A stretch of DNA of 45,976 bases from Candidatus Hodarchaeota archaeon (GCA_029856365.1 JAHQWW010000022.1:1-45976), one strand, 5' to 3'; shown: positions 1-7,949, numbered from the stretch's first letter. The notes: a model not told the origin generated them from the letters alone. Made by a program: numbers and translations.

Positions 1-1
1 A

Positions 2-118
2 GATTCAATGAAACGAAACCTTAAATGTGAGATCCTAGTACCAAATGATCTTATTAAACCAGAGTTTGTAAGTGCTTATGGTGCAGCGCTTACAGCACAA
101 GATCGAATAGGAGGATAA
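2..118 (+). CDS. BcrA/BzdP-like ATPase subunit, C-terminal end only (partial)
   Basis: The reading frame is open from base 2 to a TAA at 116-118 and encodes 38 residues, ending in a GAALTAQDRIGG-type tail. That tail (a Gly-Ala-Ala-Leu helix followed by a short basic end) is typical of the C-terminus of BadF/BadG/BcrA/BcrD ATPases, the ASKHA-fold activators that drive electrons into benzoyl-CoA reductase or 2-hydroxyacyl-CoA dehydratase. The next gene is a full-length member of the same family and its ribosome binding site overlaps this stop codon. The pair therefore looks like the two unequal ATPase subunits of a benzoyl-CoA reductase (BcrA+BcrD, or BzdP+BzdQ). The start lies outside the window. 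Family assignment from 38 residues is an inference supported mainly by context. Confidence 0.65.
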   Translation, partial: DSMKRNLKCEILVPNDLIKPEFVSAYGAALTAQDRIGG

Positions 119-122
119 AACA

Positions 123-1007
123 ATGACGAGTACAGAAAGTATAGAATATTGGAGATGGACTGAATCACGTTGGACAAACCCAGATTTAGATTGGAAAGAT
201 GCCGATATTATAACTGCTGGTATAGATGTTGGATCAGTTAGTACCCAAGCGGTGGTTATGGTTGATGGAAACCTGTATTGTTATTCAAACATGAGAACTG
301 GAAGTGATAGCCCAGATAGTGCCAATAGAGCTATAAATTGGGCACTTGAAGATACAGGACTCACTTTAAACAAAATTGAGTACGCTGTTGGCACAGGTTA
401 TGGCCGTGTTAATGTTCCTTTCGCAAAACGAGCTATAACGGAAATTGCTTGTCATGCACGTGGAGCGAATTATATGTATGGGCCAACAATCAGAACGGTA
501 CTAGATATGGGTGGTCAAGACTGTAAGGCGATTCGCTGCGATCAACGTGGAAAGGTTACCGCCTTTCTCATGAATGATAAATGCGCAGCGGGAACAGGGC
601 GAGGTATGGAAGTTTTTGCAGATCTCCTGCAAGTTCACATCAATGATGTTGGGCAGATGTCATTAGTAGATGATGAACCTGAGCCTGTAAGTAGTACATG
701 CGTTGTTTTTGCCAAATCTGAAGCTGTCGGATTACTTCGAAAGGGTTGGTCTAAAGAAAGAGTTTTAGCTGCTTATTGTGCAGCAATGGCTCATAGAGTT
801 GTTACTCTCTTAGAACGGCTTGGAGTAGAAAATGATTTTGCTATAACTGGTGGTATTGCAAAAAATATTGGTGTAGTTTCTCGCATCGAAAAAGAATTAG
901 AGATAACTGCTCCTGAACCTAATGTTGATCCTCAGCTTGCAGGAGCGATTGGGGGTGCTTTATTTGGGAAAGCTTTAGTAGAAAAGGCTCGTAAGAAGGC
1001 GGGTTAG
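123..1007 (+). CDS. bzdQ: Benzoyl-CoA reductase ATPase subunit, BzdQ/BcrD-like (BadF/BadG family)
   Basis: This is one of the two ATP-hydrolysing subunits that inject low-potential electrons into the catalytic benzoyl-CoA reductase subunits. The 294 residues carry the ASKHA ATPase pattern: phosphate-1 loop GIDVGSVSTQ at about 33-42, DMGGQD at 128-133, and a C-terminal TGGIAKN adenosine motif. Cys154 (NDKCAAGTG) and Cys193 (SSTCVVFA) are the two conserved cysteines that bridge a [4Fe-4S] cluster at the dimer interface in this family. The wording of the protein (TGYGRVNVPFA, ITEIACHARGANYMYGP) is closest, from memory, to bzd-type Q subunits rather than BcrD. The start is set by GGAGGAT just upstream. 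It follows a second ATPase subunit and precedes a ferredoxin, as expected for such a cluster. A related activator of a 2-hydroxyacyl-CoA dehydratase is the main alternative. Confidence 0.8.
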   Translation: MTSTESIEYWRWTESRWTNPDLDWKDADIITAGIDVGSVSTQAVVMVDGNLYCYSNMRTGSDSPDSANRAINWALEDTGLTLNKIEYAVGTGYGRVNVPFAKRAITEIACHARGANYMYGPTIRTVLDMGGQDCKAIRCDQRGKVTAFLMNDKCAAGTGRGMEVFADLLQVHINDVGQMSLVDDEPEPVSSTCVVFAKSEAVGLLRKGWSKERVLAAYCAAMAHRVVTLLERLGVENDFAITGGIAKNIGVVSRIEKELEITAPEPNVDPQLAGAIGGALFGKALVEKARKKAG

Positions 1008-1049
1008 AATTTCATTCAATTTAGAGTCATAACAGGGAAAGAATAAGAA

Positions 1050-1337
1050 ATGAAAGCAAACTATGGATATAAAGATGGTTCAGGAGAATATTTCATCACA
1101 GTAGATACAGATCTGTGCGATGGCTGTGGTAAATGTGTCGACACTTGCCCTGAGGGAGTTCTCGAAGTTGTAGAAAACGAATTAGATCCTTTAGCAGAGG
1201 AACTTGTTGCAAGAGTTACCGAAGAACATCGTAAAAAGATTAAATACTCGTGTGCTCCATGTAAACCAACTGGTGAATCAAGAGAATTACCTTGTGTTCA
1301 AGCTTGCGAACCTAGGGCTTTAACTCACTCTTGGTGA
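1050..1337 (+). CDS. bzdM: 2[4Fe-4S] ferredoxin, Chromatium-like spacing
   Basis: A 95-residue ferredoxin, the probable electron donor to the neighbouring benzoyl-CoA reductase. Cluster 1 ligands are Cys23, Cys26, Cys29 and Cys33 in the classic CxxCxxCxxxCP pattern. The second set is Cys68, Cys71, Cys82 and Cys86, a C-x2-C-x10-C-x3-C arrangement with a long loop and a Glu where Pro is usual. The loop resembles Alvin/Chromatium-type ferredoxins, the type used by known benzoyl-CoA reductases. An insertion of about 35 mostly charged residues (near 34-67) separates the two binding sites. It lies 42 bases after the BzdQ-like gene and about 110 before the large oxidoreductase. The symbol is by analogy with the Azoarcus bzd cluster; the protein is clearly a ferredoxin, its partner is inferred. 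Confidence 0.82.
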   Translation: MKANYGYKDGSGEYFITVDTDLCDGCGKCVDTCPEGVLEVVENELDPLAEELVARVTEEHRKKIKYSCAPCKPTGESRELPCVQACEPRALTHSW

Positions 1338-1446
1338 GTCAATTTAACCCTATGAGGACAACTATCATAATATGGGAATCTGCGTTCTTCATCAACCTTA
1401 TTTTGAATAGATTCTTCAGATATATCATTTTTAGGAGAGTTTAAAG

Positions 1447-3975
1447 ATGGAAACAATATCTATAAGCATCAATGATACTAGGATTAATGTAAAGAAAGGA
1501 ATAACAGTATTAGAGGCTGCTGAAGTTACTGATATTTATATTCCAAGACTCTGCTCACATCCAGATTTATCGTCATCACAAGACTTAAAACCAGTTGAAT
1601 CTATATACAGAGGCGATGTAGAATATAAGAACGATAATTCATCAATTTCACAAACACATGAAGGTTGTCAACTTTGTGTTGTGAAAATAGAAGGAACTGA
1701 AGAATTTGTAACATCATGTAATACAATAATACAAGAGAATATGATAATTTGGACTGATTTGCCTGAGATTCACGATTTTAGACGAGAAAGAATGATGAAA
1801 ATTCTCGCAAAACATCCACATGCATGTTTAACTTGTGCTCAACAAGAGGGTTGTAGTCGTGAACCATGTTCCACTAATGTTCCCGTAGAAGAACGATGTT
1901 GTCCAGAGTTGGGAAGGTGTGAATTACAAAAAGTGGCAGATTATATAGGGATAAGAGACGACACCCCACGCTATAAACCTCAAGGAATTCAAATTCTCGA
2001 TGCTGAACCTCTATTTATACGAAATTATGAATTGTGTATAGGATGTACTCGATGTGTAAGAGTTTGTCAGGATGTCCGAGGGGTTAATGCGCTTGGATTT
2101 ATCTTTTCTAATGGTGAAACAATCGTAGGAAGCATCAAAGCTACGCTTAAGGAATCAGGATGTAAATTTTGTGGGGCATGCGTTGAAGTTTGTCCTACAG
2201 GAGCTTTGTCTGACAAAAATATTCTGTGGGCTGAACGTGAAAGTTCGCTTATTCCTTGTCGTAATACGTGTCCCTTAAGGATGGATGTTCCCCGCTATAT
2301 TCGACTAATTGCGGAAGGTAAGTTTGGAGAAGCTGCTGCAGTCATTCGCGAGAAAACTCCTCTCCCCTCTGTCCTTGGAAGAGTATGTTTTCATGTATGT
2401 GAAACAGAATGCCGTCGGGGTCAGCTTAACGATCCAATTGCCATATGTGCTCTCAAACGTTTTACTATAGATCATGACACAGAAATATGGCGATCGAAAG
2501 TTTCTACTTTTCCTGCAAGTGGGAAAAAAGTTGCTATAATCGGTTCTGGTCCTGCGGGACTCACAGCAGCATATTATTTGGCCAGAAGAGGCCACTCACC
2601 TGTTATTTTTGAAGAAAGCTCCGAATTAGGAGGTATGTTAAGAAAGGGGATTCCTGAATACCGATTACCCCGAGAAATATTTGAAAAAGATCTTAAATAT
2701 ATAAAAAATGCAGGAGTAGATTTCAAGACCAATGTCATAATAGGACAAAAATTAACTATTGAGGATTTACAAAAACGATATAAAGCAATTTTCATATCTA
2801 TTGGAGCACAACAAGCTAAAAAACTTAATATTGAAGGAGTAGGACTCAGGGGAGTTCTCTGGGGATTGGAATTTTTAAGTGATGTGACACAAGGAACTGA
2901 AGTACAAGTAGAAAAAAGAGTTCTTGTAATTGGAGGTGGTGGGGTTGCAATGGATGTTGCATTAACTGCACTTAGGTTAGGGGCTAATGAAGTCCAGATA
3001 GCATGTCTTGAATCACGGGAAGAAATGCCAGCCCATGAATGGGAGATTCAAGAAGTAATGGATGAGAATATAACTCTTCATTGTTCATGGGGGCCCAAAA
3101 AAATCATTGGTACGAAAGATCAAGTAGAAAAGGTAGAATTGGTTCATTGCACAAATGTTTTTGATGAGAAAGGTAAATTTAATCCAACATTTGATGAAGC
3201 AACCTTAAAGACAATTGAAACTGATATGGTGATTATGGCGATAGGTCAGAATCCTGATTTATCTGTTTTAGGAACAGAAACATCAGTTCAAACTTCCCCA
3301 TCAGGATTAATCAGTGTGAATGATACTGACCTTTCATCAAATGTAAAAGGAATTTTTGCTGGAGGAGAAGCGATAAAGGGACCCTTATCAGTTGTTGAAG
3401 CAATTGAAATGGGACGAAAAGCTGCCAGTTCCATAGATAGATACTTGGGAGGTAATGGCAATATTGATGAAACACTAATTGAGCTAGACACCCCAAATCC
3501 TTGGCTTAGTCGAGAGGAGGATTTCTTTGATAGAATCCGTGTTCAAATGCCATGTCTACCTCTCACAGACCGTATAACCAGTTTTAAAGAAATAGAACTA
3601 GGCCTGAATGAAAAAATGGCTATGGAAGAAGCGAAGCGATGTCTTAAATGTGATTTACGGTTACAAATCTCATCTGTAACATTACCCCCAGAAAAATGGC
3701 AAGAATTTACTCTCGAGAATATTAGAAGTGTTCCAGTGATAGAAGGTGCTTTTCAGCTTCTTGATGAAAATAAGCAAATTATATTCATCCAAGGAACTCC
3801 CAATCTACGTCAAACTTTAGAAGAACAGCTGAACACTAATGAAAAAGCCCAATACTTTGGTTACGAAGAAGATCCGATGTACACAAAGAAAGAGAGTGAA
3901 TTACTCCAACAGTTCATGCAAGAATTTGGGAGAATGCCAGAAGGTAATGAAGAATTAGATGACGATCTCTTTTAA
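1447..3975 (+). CDS. Multidomain Fe-S flavoprotein: NuoG-like N-terminus fused to GltD-like NAD(P)H oxidoreductase (BzdV-like)
   Basis: An 842-residue soluble electron-transfer protein. Visible domains: a [2Fe-2S] fold (Cys36, Cys74, Cys77, Cys91); a NuoG-type His-Cys3 site (His123, Cys127, Cys130, Cys136); two 4Fe-4S sites (Cys197/200/203/207 and Cys239/242/245/249); then a glutamate-synthase small-subunit module with cysteines 271, 275, 314, 318, 322 and 334, an FAD motif GSGPAG at 366-371 and an NAD(P) motif GGGGVAMD near 496. About 160 residues at the C-terminus, including CLKCDL, are unassigned. Such fusions accompany benzoyl-CoA reductase clusters (BzdV of Azoarcus), where they are proposed to reduce ferredoxin from NAD(P)H. 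The ribosome binding site is AGGAGA. The role as ferredoxin reductase is inferred from context; a formate-dehydrogenase-like or bifurcating partner is possible. Confidence 0.8.
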   Translation: METISISINDTRINVKKGITVLEAAEVTDIYIPRLCSHPDLSSSQDLKPVESIYRGDVEYKNDNSSISQTHEGCQLCVVKIEGTEEFVTSCNTIIQENMIIWTDLPEIHDFRRERMMKILAKHPHACLTCAQQEGCSREPCSTNVPVEERCCPELGRCELQKVADYIGIRDDTPRYKPQGIQILDAEPLFIRNYELCIGCTRCVRVCQDVRGVNALGFIFSNGETIVGSIKATLKESGCKFCGACVEVCPTGALSDKNILWAERESSLIPCRNTCPLRMDVPRYIRLIAEGKFGEAAAVIREKTPLPSVLGRVCFHVCETECRRGQLNDPIAICALKRFTIDHDTEIWRSKVSTFPASGKKVAIIGSGPAGLTAAYYLARRGHSPVIFEESSELGGMLRKGIPEYRLPREIFEKDLKYIKNAGVDFKTNVIIGQKLTIEDLQKRYKAIFISIGAQQAKKLNIEGVGLRGVLWGLEFLSDVTQGTEVQVEKRVLVIGGGGVAMDVALTALRLGANEVQIACLESREEMPAHEWEIQEVMDENITLHCSWGPKKIIGTKDQVEKVELVHCTNVFDEKGKFNPTFDEATLKTIETDMVIMAIGQNPDLSVLGTETSVQTSPSGLISVNDTDLSSNVKGIFAGGEAIKGPLSVVEAIEMGRKAASSIDRYLGGNGNIDETLIELDTPNPWLSREEDFFDRIRVQMPCLPLTDRITSFKEIELGLNEKMAMEEAKRCLKCDLRLQISSVTLPPEKWQEFTLENIRSVPVIEGAFQLLDENKQIIFIQGTPNLRQTLEEQLNTNEKAQYFGYEEDPMYTKKESELLQQFMQEFGRMPEGNEELDDDLF

Positions 3976-4007
3976 CTCAAGAAAACCGTAGGGAGAATAG
4001 AGTAGAC

Positions 4008-4250
4008 TTGAGAAGAGAAGAAAATACGAAAAAATCGCAGTTGGAGAAAGAAGGATGGGAGAGGAAGTTTACCATCGAAGAACATCGAGTGAAAGAATAC
4101 GTAGAATTATATAAATCATTAAATCAAGAAGTACGTGTTGAATCTGTAATTCAAGGTGAAATGGAAGGATGTACAGAATGTTTTAAGGCTGATTGTACCA
4201 AATTCCGAGTGATATATACACGAGATAAAGAATTACTTGAAAAAAAATAA
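4008..4250 (+). CDS. Small cysteine-containing protein of the benzoyl-CoA reductase-like cluster
   Basis: An 80-residue, highly charged protein from a TTG start with GGGAGA about ten bases upstream. The only striking motif is GCTECFKADC near residues 54-63 (Cys-x2-Cys-x4-Cys), followed by a beta-like KFRVIYTR stretch. It has no signal peptide or membrane segment. It begins 32 bases after the big oxidoreductase on the same strand, so it is probably the last gene of that operon. Three close cysteines could bind zinc or an Fe-S cluster, but no family is recognised and no function is claimed. Acidic and basic residues alternate as in a small cytosolic adaptor. Confidence 0.6.
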   Translation: MRREENTKKSQLEKEGWERKFTIEEHRVKEYVELYKSLNQEVRVESVIQGEMEGCTECFKADCTKFRVIYTRDKELLEKK

Positions 4251-4528
4251 AAAAGAAGAGAGAGGGAGAGTTACGGGGTTATTATATCTGAAAGTATATG
4301 AACCAACCAAGCTAAATTGATCAAGAAGACAAATAAAGCTCCAAATAATGCAGGTATTATAAATTACATGAATTCATAAAAGAAATTGAGCTCAATCGGA
4401 ATGAAATCAGTTGCATATGGAGGGGGAGCTGAAATTGTTGTTCCTTATTTATGGATACATTCCTAACAGCGAAAAGTTAAAGGATTTGATTCTTTTTATA
4501 CGTTTCCTTGTTAAATGGTGACTAATAA

Positions 4529-5158
4529 ATGGGTAATTGTGAAAAATGTGGAAAACAAATTGATGAAGGAGCTGTTTTTTGTTCAGCTTGTACTCATGGT
4601 TTTGCTGCGAAACCTATGATAGCTACTAAAGTTGATACTACAGAGAATGGTGTGGAACATGAAATTTTCTCTTTCAAGGTGAAGCCCTCTAAATTATCCA
4701 GATTGATTCGTCTAATGCCTATTATCTTTAGTATTTCCTACATTCTTATAGGATTGATTGCAATATTCCCTAACGTAATTTCCCCTGAAGAAACCTCTAT
4801 TATTTTACCAGTTGGACTCATGATTCTTGGTTTATTGATTTTATATCCAATTTCCAAAGGTTCTCAACAAGATTATTCCCTCTTCTTCTCACTGGGACTC
4901 ATTATACTTACTTTTGGAATTGCAATGGTTATTCCTGATTATATCAATCTCATCCTTTCGTTTGGTACTATGTTGGTTGGTTTATCCCTAGTTTTTTTGC
5001 TTTTTCGTCACTCAGATCGTAACCGCGTACTTTTACTAGTCTTAATGATTGTCATTGTATCACTCGGAATTGGTATGGTTCTTCCTGATTATATAAGTAT
5101 CATATTAGCAGTTACTTGTATTTTATCTGGTTTATTGGTATTTCTTGTGAAATTATGA
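4529..5158 (+). CDS. Zinc-ribbon membrane protein with three tandem two-helix repeats
   Basis: A 209-residue protein starting with a zinc ribbon (CEKCGKQIDEGAVFCSAC, Cys4, CxxC ends) of the kind often fused to archaeal membrane proteins. About 50 soluble residues follow, then six predicted transmembrane helices between about residue 65 and the C-terminus. The helices form three two-helix units. Units 2 and 3 are clearly alike (GIAMVIPDYINLIL and GIGMVLPDYISIIL), and unit 1 has the related IAIFPNVISP turn. This indicates internal triplication. GGTGA lies eight bases before the ATG. Nothing shows a substrate or enzyme activity. A regulatory or scaffolding membrane role is possible but unsupported. 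Confidence 0.75.
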   Translation: MGNCEKCGKQIDEGAVFCSACTHGFAAKPMIATKVDTTENGVEHEIFSFKVKPSKLSRLIRLMPIIFSISYILIGLIAIFPNVISPEETSIILPVGLMILGLLILYPISKGSQQDYSLFFSLGLIILTFGIAMVIPDYINLILSFGTMLVGLSLVFLLFRHSDRNRVLLLVLMIVIVSLGIGMVLPDYISIILAVTCILSGLLVFLVKL

Positions 5159-5176
5159 ACTGAAAAATAATTAGGT

Positions 5177-5995
5177 TCAACTTTTCGAGAATCCTCCATG
5201 ATGAAATTCTATTGAATACTTGAGGTTCCTCTTTTCACAATAATCTCTAATCTCTGTTTCAATAATATCCCAATAGGTTCTTTCATTTTTACGAATTTCT
5301 TGGTATTTAGGTATTAAATCAGGTTGATTTCCTTTAATAATGCTCATAATTCTCGGGATATTATGTGGTCTGAAGTTTAAGTTCTCAAACATATAATTGT
5401 GTGTATAATCAACTGTTTCTTCAATGATTGCTTGATAATCAGTAATCTCTGGGAAAAACGGGGAAATAAACAAATAAGTTTGGATTCCTGATTCTGAGAT
5501 AGTTCTTATTGCTTCTAACCGATCTGAAGGTTTCGATGCGCCCCGCTCAATTTTTCTCGCAAAAGTCGCATCTAATGTGCTTATTGAGATTCCAACTTCA
5601 ATATTTTTGAATTTCTTGAATAGATCAATATCTCTAACAACCAATTTTGATTTCGTAAGAATAGAGATTATTGCATCAGTCCCAACAAGTCTTTCCAAAA
5701 TTTGGCGAGTATTCTGAAACTTTTTCTCAAGAGGTAAATATGGATCAGTAACAGAACTCAGTAAAATCCTCTTTCCGTGATATCTCTCTGGTTTAATCTT
5801 ATTAGCATTGAACTCCTTGATGTCTAAAAATTCACCCCATCTGTCACCTTTATGGCCGGTAAATCTAATCATGAATTCAGCGTAACAATAAATACATCCA
5901 TGTTGGCAACCAACATAAGGATTAATAACATAATCAATCGATGGGATATTGCTTTTGCTGATAATGCTTTTAGCTTCTCGAAAACGGACTTTCAT
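5177..5995 (-). CDS. Radical SAM protein, SplB-like (COG1533 type)
   Basis: A 272-residue radical SAM enzyme. The cluster motif is GCQHGCIYCYA (Cys-x3-Cys-x2-Cys) near residues 29-39, preceded by NPYVGC, a signature of the COG1533 group that includes spore photoproduct lyase homologues and Rv2578c-like proteins. SSVTDPYLPLEKKFQNTR near 85-102 and a GISISTLD segment are also characteristic of the group. The protein lacks the fourth-domain extensions of true spore photoproduct lyase, so DNA-lesion repair cannot be assumed; most members have unknown substrates. Start ATG follows a GAGAAG-like site. It is convergent with the preceding membrane protein, with only 18 bases between stops. Confidence 0.85.
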   Translation of the reverse strand: MKVRFREAKSIISKSNIPSIDYVINPYVGCQHGCIYCYAEFMIRFTGHKGDRWGEFLDIKEFNANKIKPERYHGKRILLSSVTDPYLPLEKKFQNTRQILERLVGTDAIISILTKSKLVVRDIDLFKKFKNIEVGISISTLDATFARKIERGASKPSDRLEAIRTISESGIQTYLFISPFFPEITDYQAIIEETVDYTHNYMFENLNFRPHNIPRIMSIIKGNQPDLIPKYQEIRKNERTYWDIIETEIRDYCEKRNLKYSIEFHHGGFSKS

Positions 5996-6078
5996 TCGTA
6001 TCTTCTCTCTTTGGAGGGAGTTGTTATGCTAATAGACAATTTTAGTTTACTGTAAGGAAAAAAAACAAAGGGCTTAAT

Positions 6079-6747
6079 CTAACTCAAAGCTGTGATAATT
6101 TCATCCGATGTGAGAACACGAGCGAATCCTGCTCTGAGTACTTTTAATTCTGCTTCATGTAGAGTTGTATCGTTAGTTGAAGTCACGTCACTTCCCACAA
6201 CGACTTTAAAACCTCTTTCGTACCCCTGTCGCGCAGTCATTCCGCAACAATAATTTGTGAGGGTCCCACAAATAATTATAGTATCTTTTTTCAAGTTTCT
6301 AAGAATTGTTTCTAACGGAGTATCATAGAAAGCTCCATATGAGGGTTTGTAAATAACAATCTCCTCTGATAATGGCGATAACTCGCGCACGATACGTCCA
6401 TCTCTAAATATGGAAGGATCCTCAATCCCCAATTCTGGATACCTATTAGGCATCAAATCTCCAGTAGTTGGACGATCAAACCGAAAATGGGTATATGCCG
6501 AAGCAGTATAAATAACTGGAATATTTCTCTTCCTACAATGTTTTATTAATGTTTTAATTTTTTTTACCTGTCGGGTGGCTTCAGGAACCCAAAATGGTGT
6601 CCAATGAGGTTTTACAAATTCATCTTCCATATCAATTACAAGGAGTGTACAGTTTTTTTCTACTATTTCAAAACCTGCATCTCCTTCCTCATATGCCTTT
6701 CGAGCTAATGCAACAATCTCTGCTTCTGTGAATTCACCAAGTTTCAT
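6079..6747 (-). CDS. Isochorismatase-family cysteine hydrolase
   Basis: A 222-residue member of the isochorismatase/nicotinamidase superfamily. The catalytic Asp is Asp39 in LLVIDMEDEF, a Lys lies in IVIYKPSYGAFYDT, and the nucleophilic Cys is in the GTLTNYCCGMTARQG segment with the cis-peptide turn before it. The Asp-x-His metal site of nicotinamidases is not seen, and a separate clear nicotinamidase lies at 30597-31274, so this paralogue probably acts on another amide, ester or carbamoyl substrate (N-carbamoylsarcosine amidase-like proteins look similar). A GAGGAAAG site precedes the ATG. It is likely monocistronic: about 180 bases separate it from the gene upstream. Confidence 0.88.
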   Translation of the reverse strand: MKLGEFTEAEIVALARKAYEEGDAGFEIVEKNCTLLVIDMEDEFVKPHWTPFWVPEATRQVKKIKTLIKHCRKRNIPVIYTASAYTHFRFDRPTTGDLMPNRYPELGIEDPSIFRDGRIVRELSPLSEEIVIYKPSYGAFYDTPLETILRNLKKDTIIICGTLTNYCCGMTARQGYERGFKVVVGSDVTSTNDTTLHEAELKVLRAGFARVLTSDEIITALS

Positions 6748-6924
6748 TCATCTTTCCTCAGATAATCAATTTTACATATTGATATTCATTAATCGCTAAA
6801 CTTTGAATTTAGGTTTATAGAAAGAGTAGTAAGATAATATGCTGATTTGAATAAGTCAAAATTCGACATCTCCAATATTCAAAGGTTTTGAAAACAATAA
6901 AATGAGGAGAATTGTTGGAGGAAA

Positions 6925-7866
6925 TTAATATTTCGACTCCAGAGCACGTACGTAAGTCACAGTGGCTTCATTAAATGGGACAGGAATGTTATATTGTTTT
7001 CCAAGCTCAACGATTTTTCCATTTATGAATGCTATTTCTGTTGGGCTTTGATTCTCAATGTCTATCAACATACTTGGTTTATGGTGGCCGCCCTTAGAGA
7101 GGTAACCCATGCAAATATCATGAAAATTAGCCCCAAAAGAAATTCCCAGAGCTTCAGTTACAGCAATTCCCTCTTTGATGATTTGACTGGCTACATTATT
7201 AGTATCATCGAACTCCATAGCCTCTCTCATTGTTTGGCCAGTGATTGCACATACTGGTGCAAGAGCTGCATTTAATATCACCTTTTTCCACACTTCAGGT
7301 TGAATGTCATCTACAGATTCAGTTGGAAAGTCAGGTGATGATATTAGTTCTGCTATTACACGAGCTTTATCCTGGTTTTTAGGTGAAAAAGCTCCAACAT
7401 AGTTTGGGGGATTAAAAAATGTCATATCGATTATTCCTGGTCTTAACACATTCCCAGCATAATTAATCACATTTCGAAACGCTCTTTCTTCACCAAATGC
7501 TTTCGCAAGTACTTTTTCTGTTCCAAATCCATTTTGGTGACTAACTACATCGGTATCATCAGAAATAACTTGTGCAAGATCTTGAACCACTTGTTCTAGA
7601 TATGGAGTTTTTACTGAGATAATAACGAGATTCACGTCAGTGTCTTTTAATTCAGAAACAGATAGCTTCAAGTGATCAGCATCAAATTGAGAAGTGATAG
7701 TTGCAGCCCCAATAATTTGTAAGCCATATTTTTCAATAGCTTCCATGTGAGCCTTCCAAATATCTACTAATGTGACATCAACTCCCTTTTTTGCAAGAAA
7801 AGAACCGAGAATGCCACCTGATGGGCCTGCTCCTATTATAGCAACTTTAAAATCTTTATTTGTCAA
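6925..7866 (-). CDS. panE: 2-dehydropantoate 2-reductase (ketopantoate reductase)
   Basis: A 313-residue ApbA/PanE-family reductase, which uses NAD(P)H to convert 2-dehydropantoate to pantoate for coenzyme A synthesis. The N-terminal Rossmann motif is AIIGAGPSGGILG at residues 10-22, followed by an Asp (VDIWK) rather than Arg at the end of beta-2, suggesting NADH preference. The second domain has EVWKKVILNAALAPVCAITG, which carries the conserved catalytic Lys and Asn. The start is TTG at 7866 with GAGGA ten bases upstream; a TTATATAA box at 7893-7900 is placed for a promoter with a very short leader. Some PanE homologues reduce other 2-oxo acids, so the exact substrate is inferred. Confidence 0.86.
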   Translation of the reverse strand: MTNKDFKVAIIGAGPSGGILGSFLAKKGVDVTLVDIWKAHMEAIEKYGLQIIGAATITSQFDADHLKLSVSELKDTDVNLVIISVKTPYLEQVVQDLAQVISDDTDVVSHQNGFGTEKVLAKAFGEERAFRNVINYAGNVLRPGIIDMTFFNPPNYVGAFSPKNQDKARVIAELISSPDFPTESVDDIQPEVWKKVILNAALAPVCAITGQTMREAMEFDDTNNVASQIIKEGIAVTEALGISFGANFHDICMGYLSKGGHHKPSMLIDIENQSPTEIAFINGKIVELGKQYNIPVPFNEATVTYVRALESKY

Positions 7867-7892
7867 AATTAAATCCTCAGTTTTTTCATACG

Positions 7893-7900
7893 TTATATAA
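7893..7900 (-). promoter_or_regulatory. TATA box of the ketopantoate reductase gene
   Basis: TTATATAA, 26 bases upstream of the TTG start on the minus strand, in an otherwise mixed sequence. At the usual archaeal spacing this would give an mRNA with almost no leader. Confidence 0.5.
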
Positions 7901-7928
7901 GATTCATTTTAACGCTGTGAAATGAAAA

Positions 7929-7949
7929 TTCTTGTTGTTTTAACAAGAA
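7929..7949 (-). terminator. Perfect 8-bp hairpin followed by T run (terminator-like)
   Basis: TTCTTGTT and AACAAGAA form a perfect inverted repeat with a five-base loop. Read on the minus strand it is followed by TTTT, as in an intrinsic terminator, and it lies downstream of the YbjQ-DUF2085 genes. It is also about 30 bases upstream of the panE TATA box, so an operator role is an alternative. Confidence 0.45.

Noticed and set aside
2305..2595. Minus-strand open frames within the large oxidoreductase (also at 2574-2795 and 3288-3496)
   Set aside because: They lie wholly inside a strongly supported gene, have low-complexity Ser/Phe-rich products and no ribosome binding site.
6079..6747. Second nicotinamidase
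   Set aside because: It has the superfamily triad region but lacks the Asp-x-His metal site seen in the real nicotinamidase at 30597-31274.
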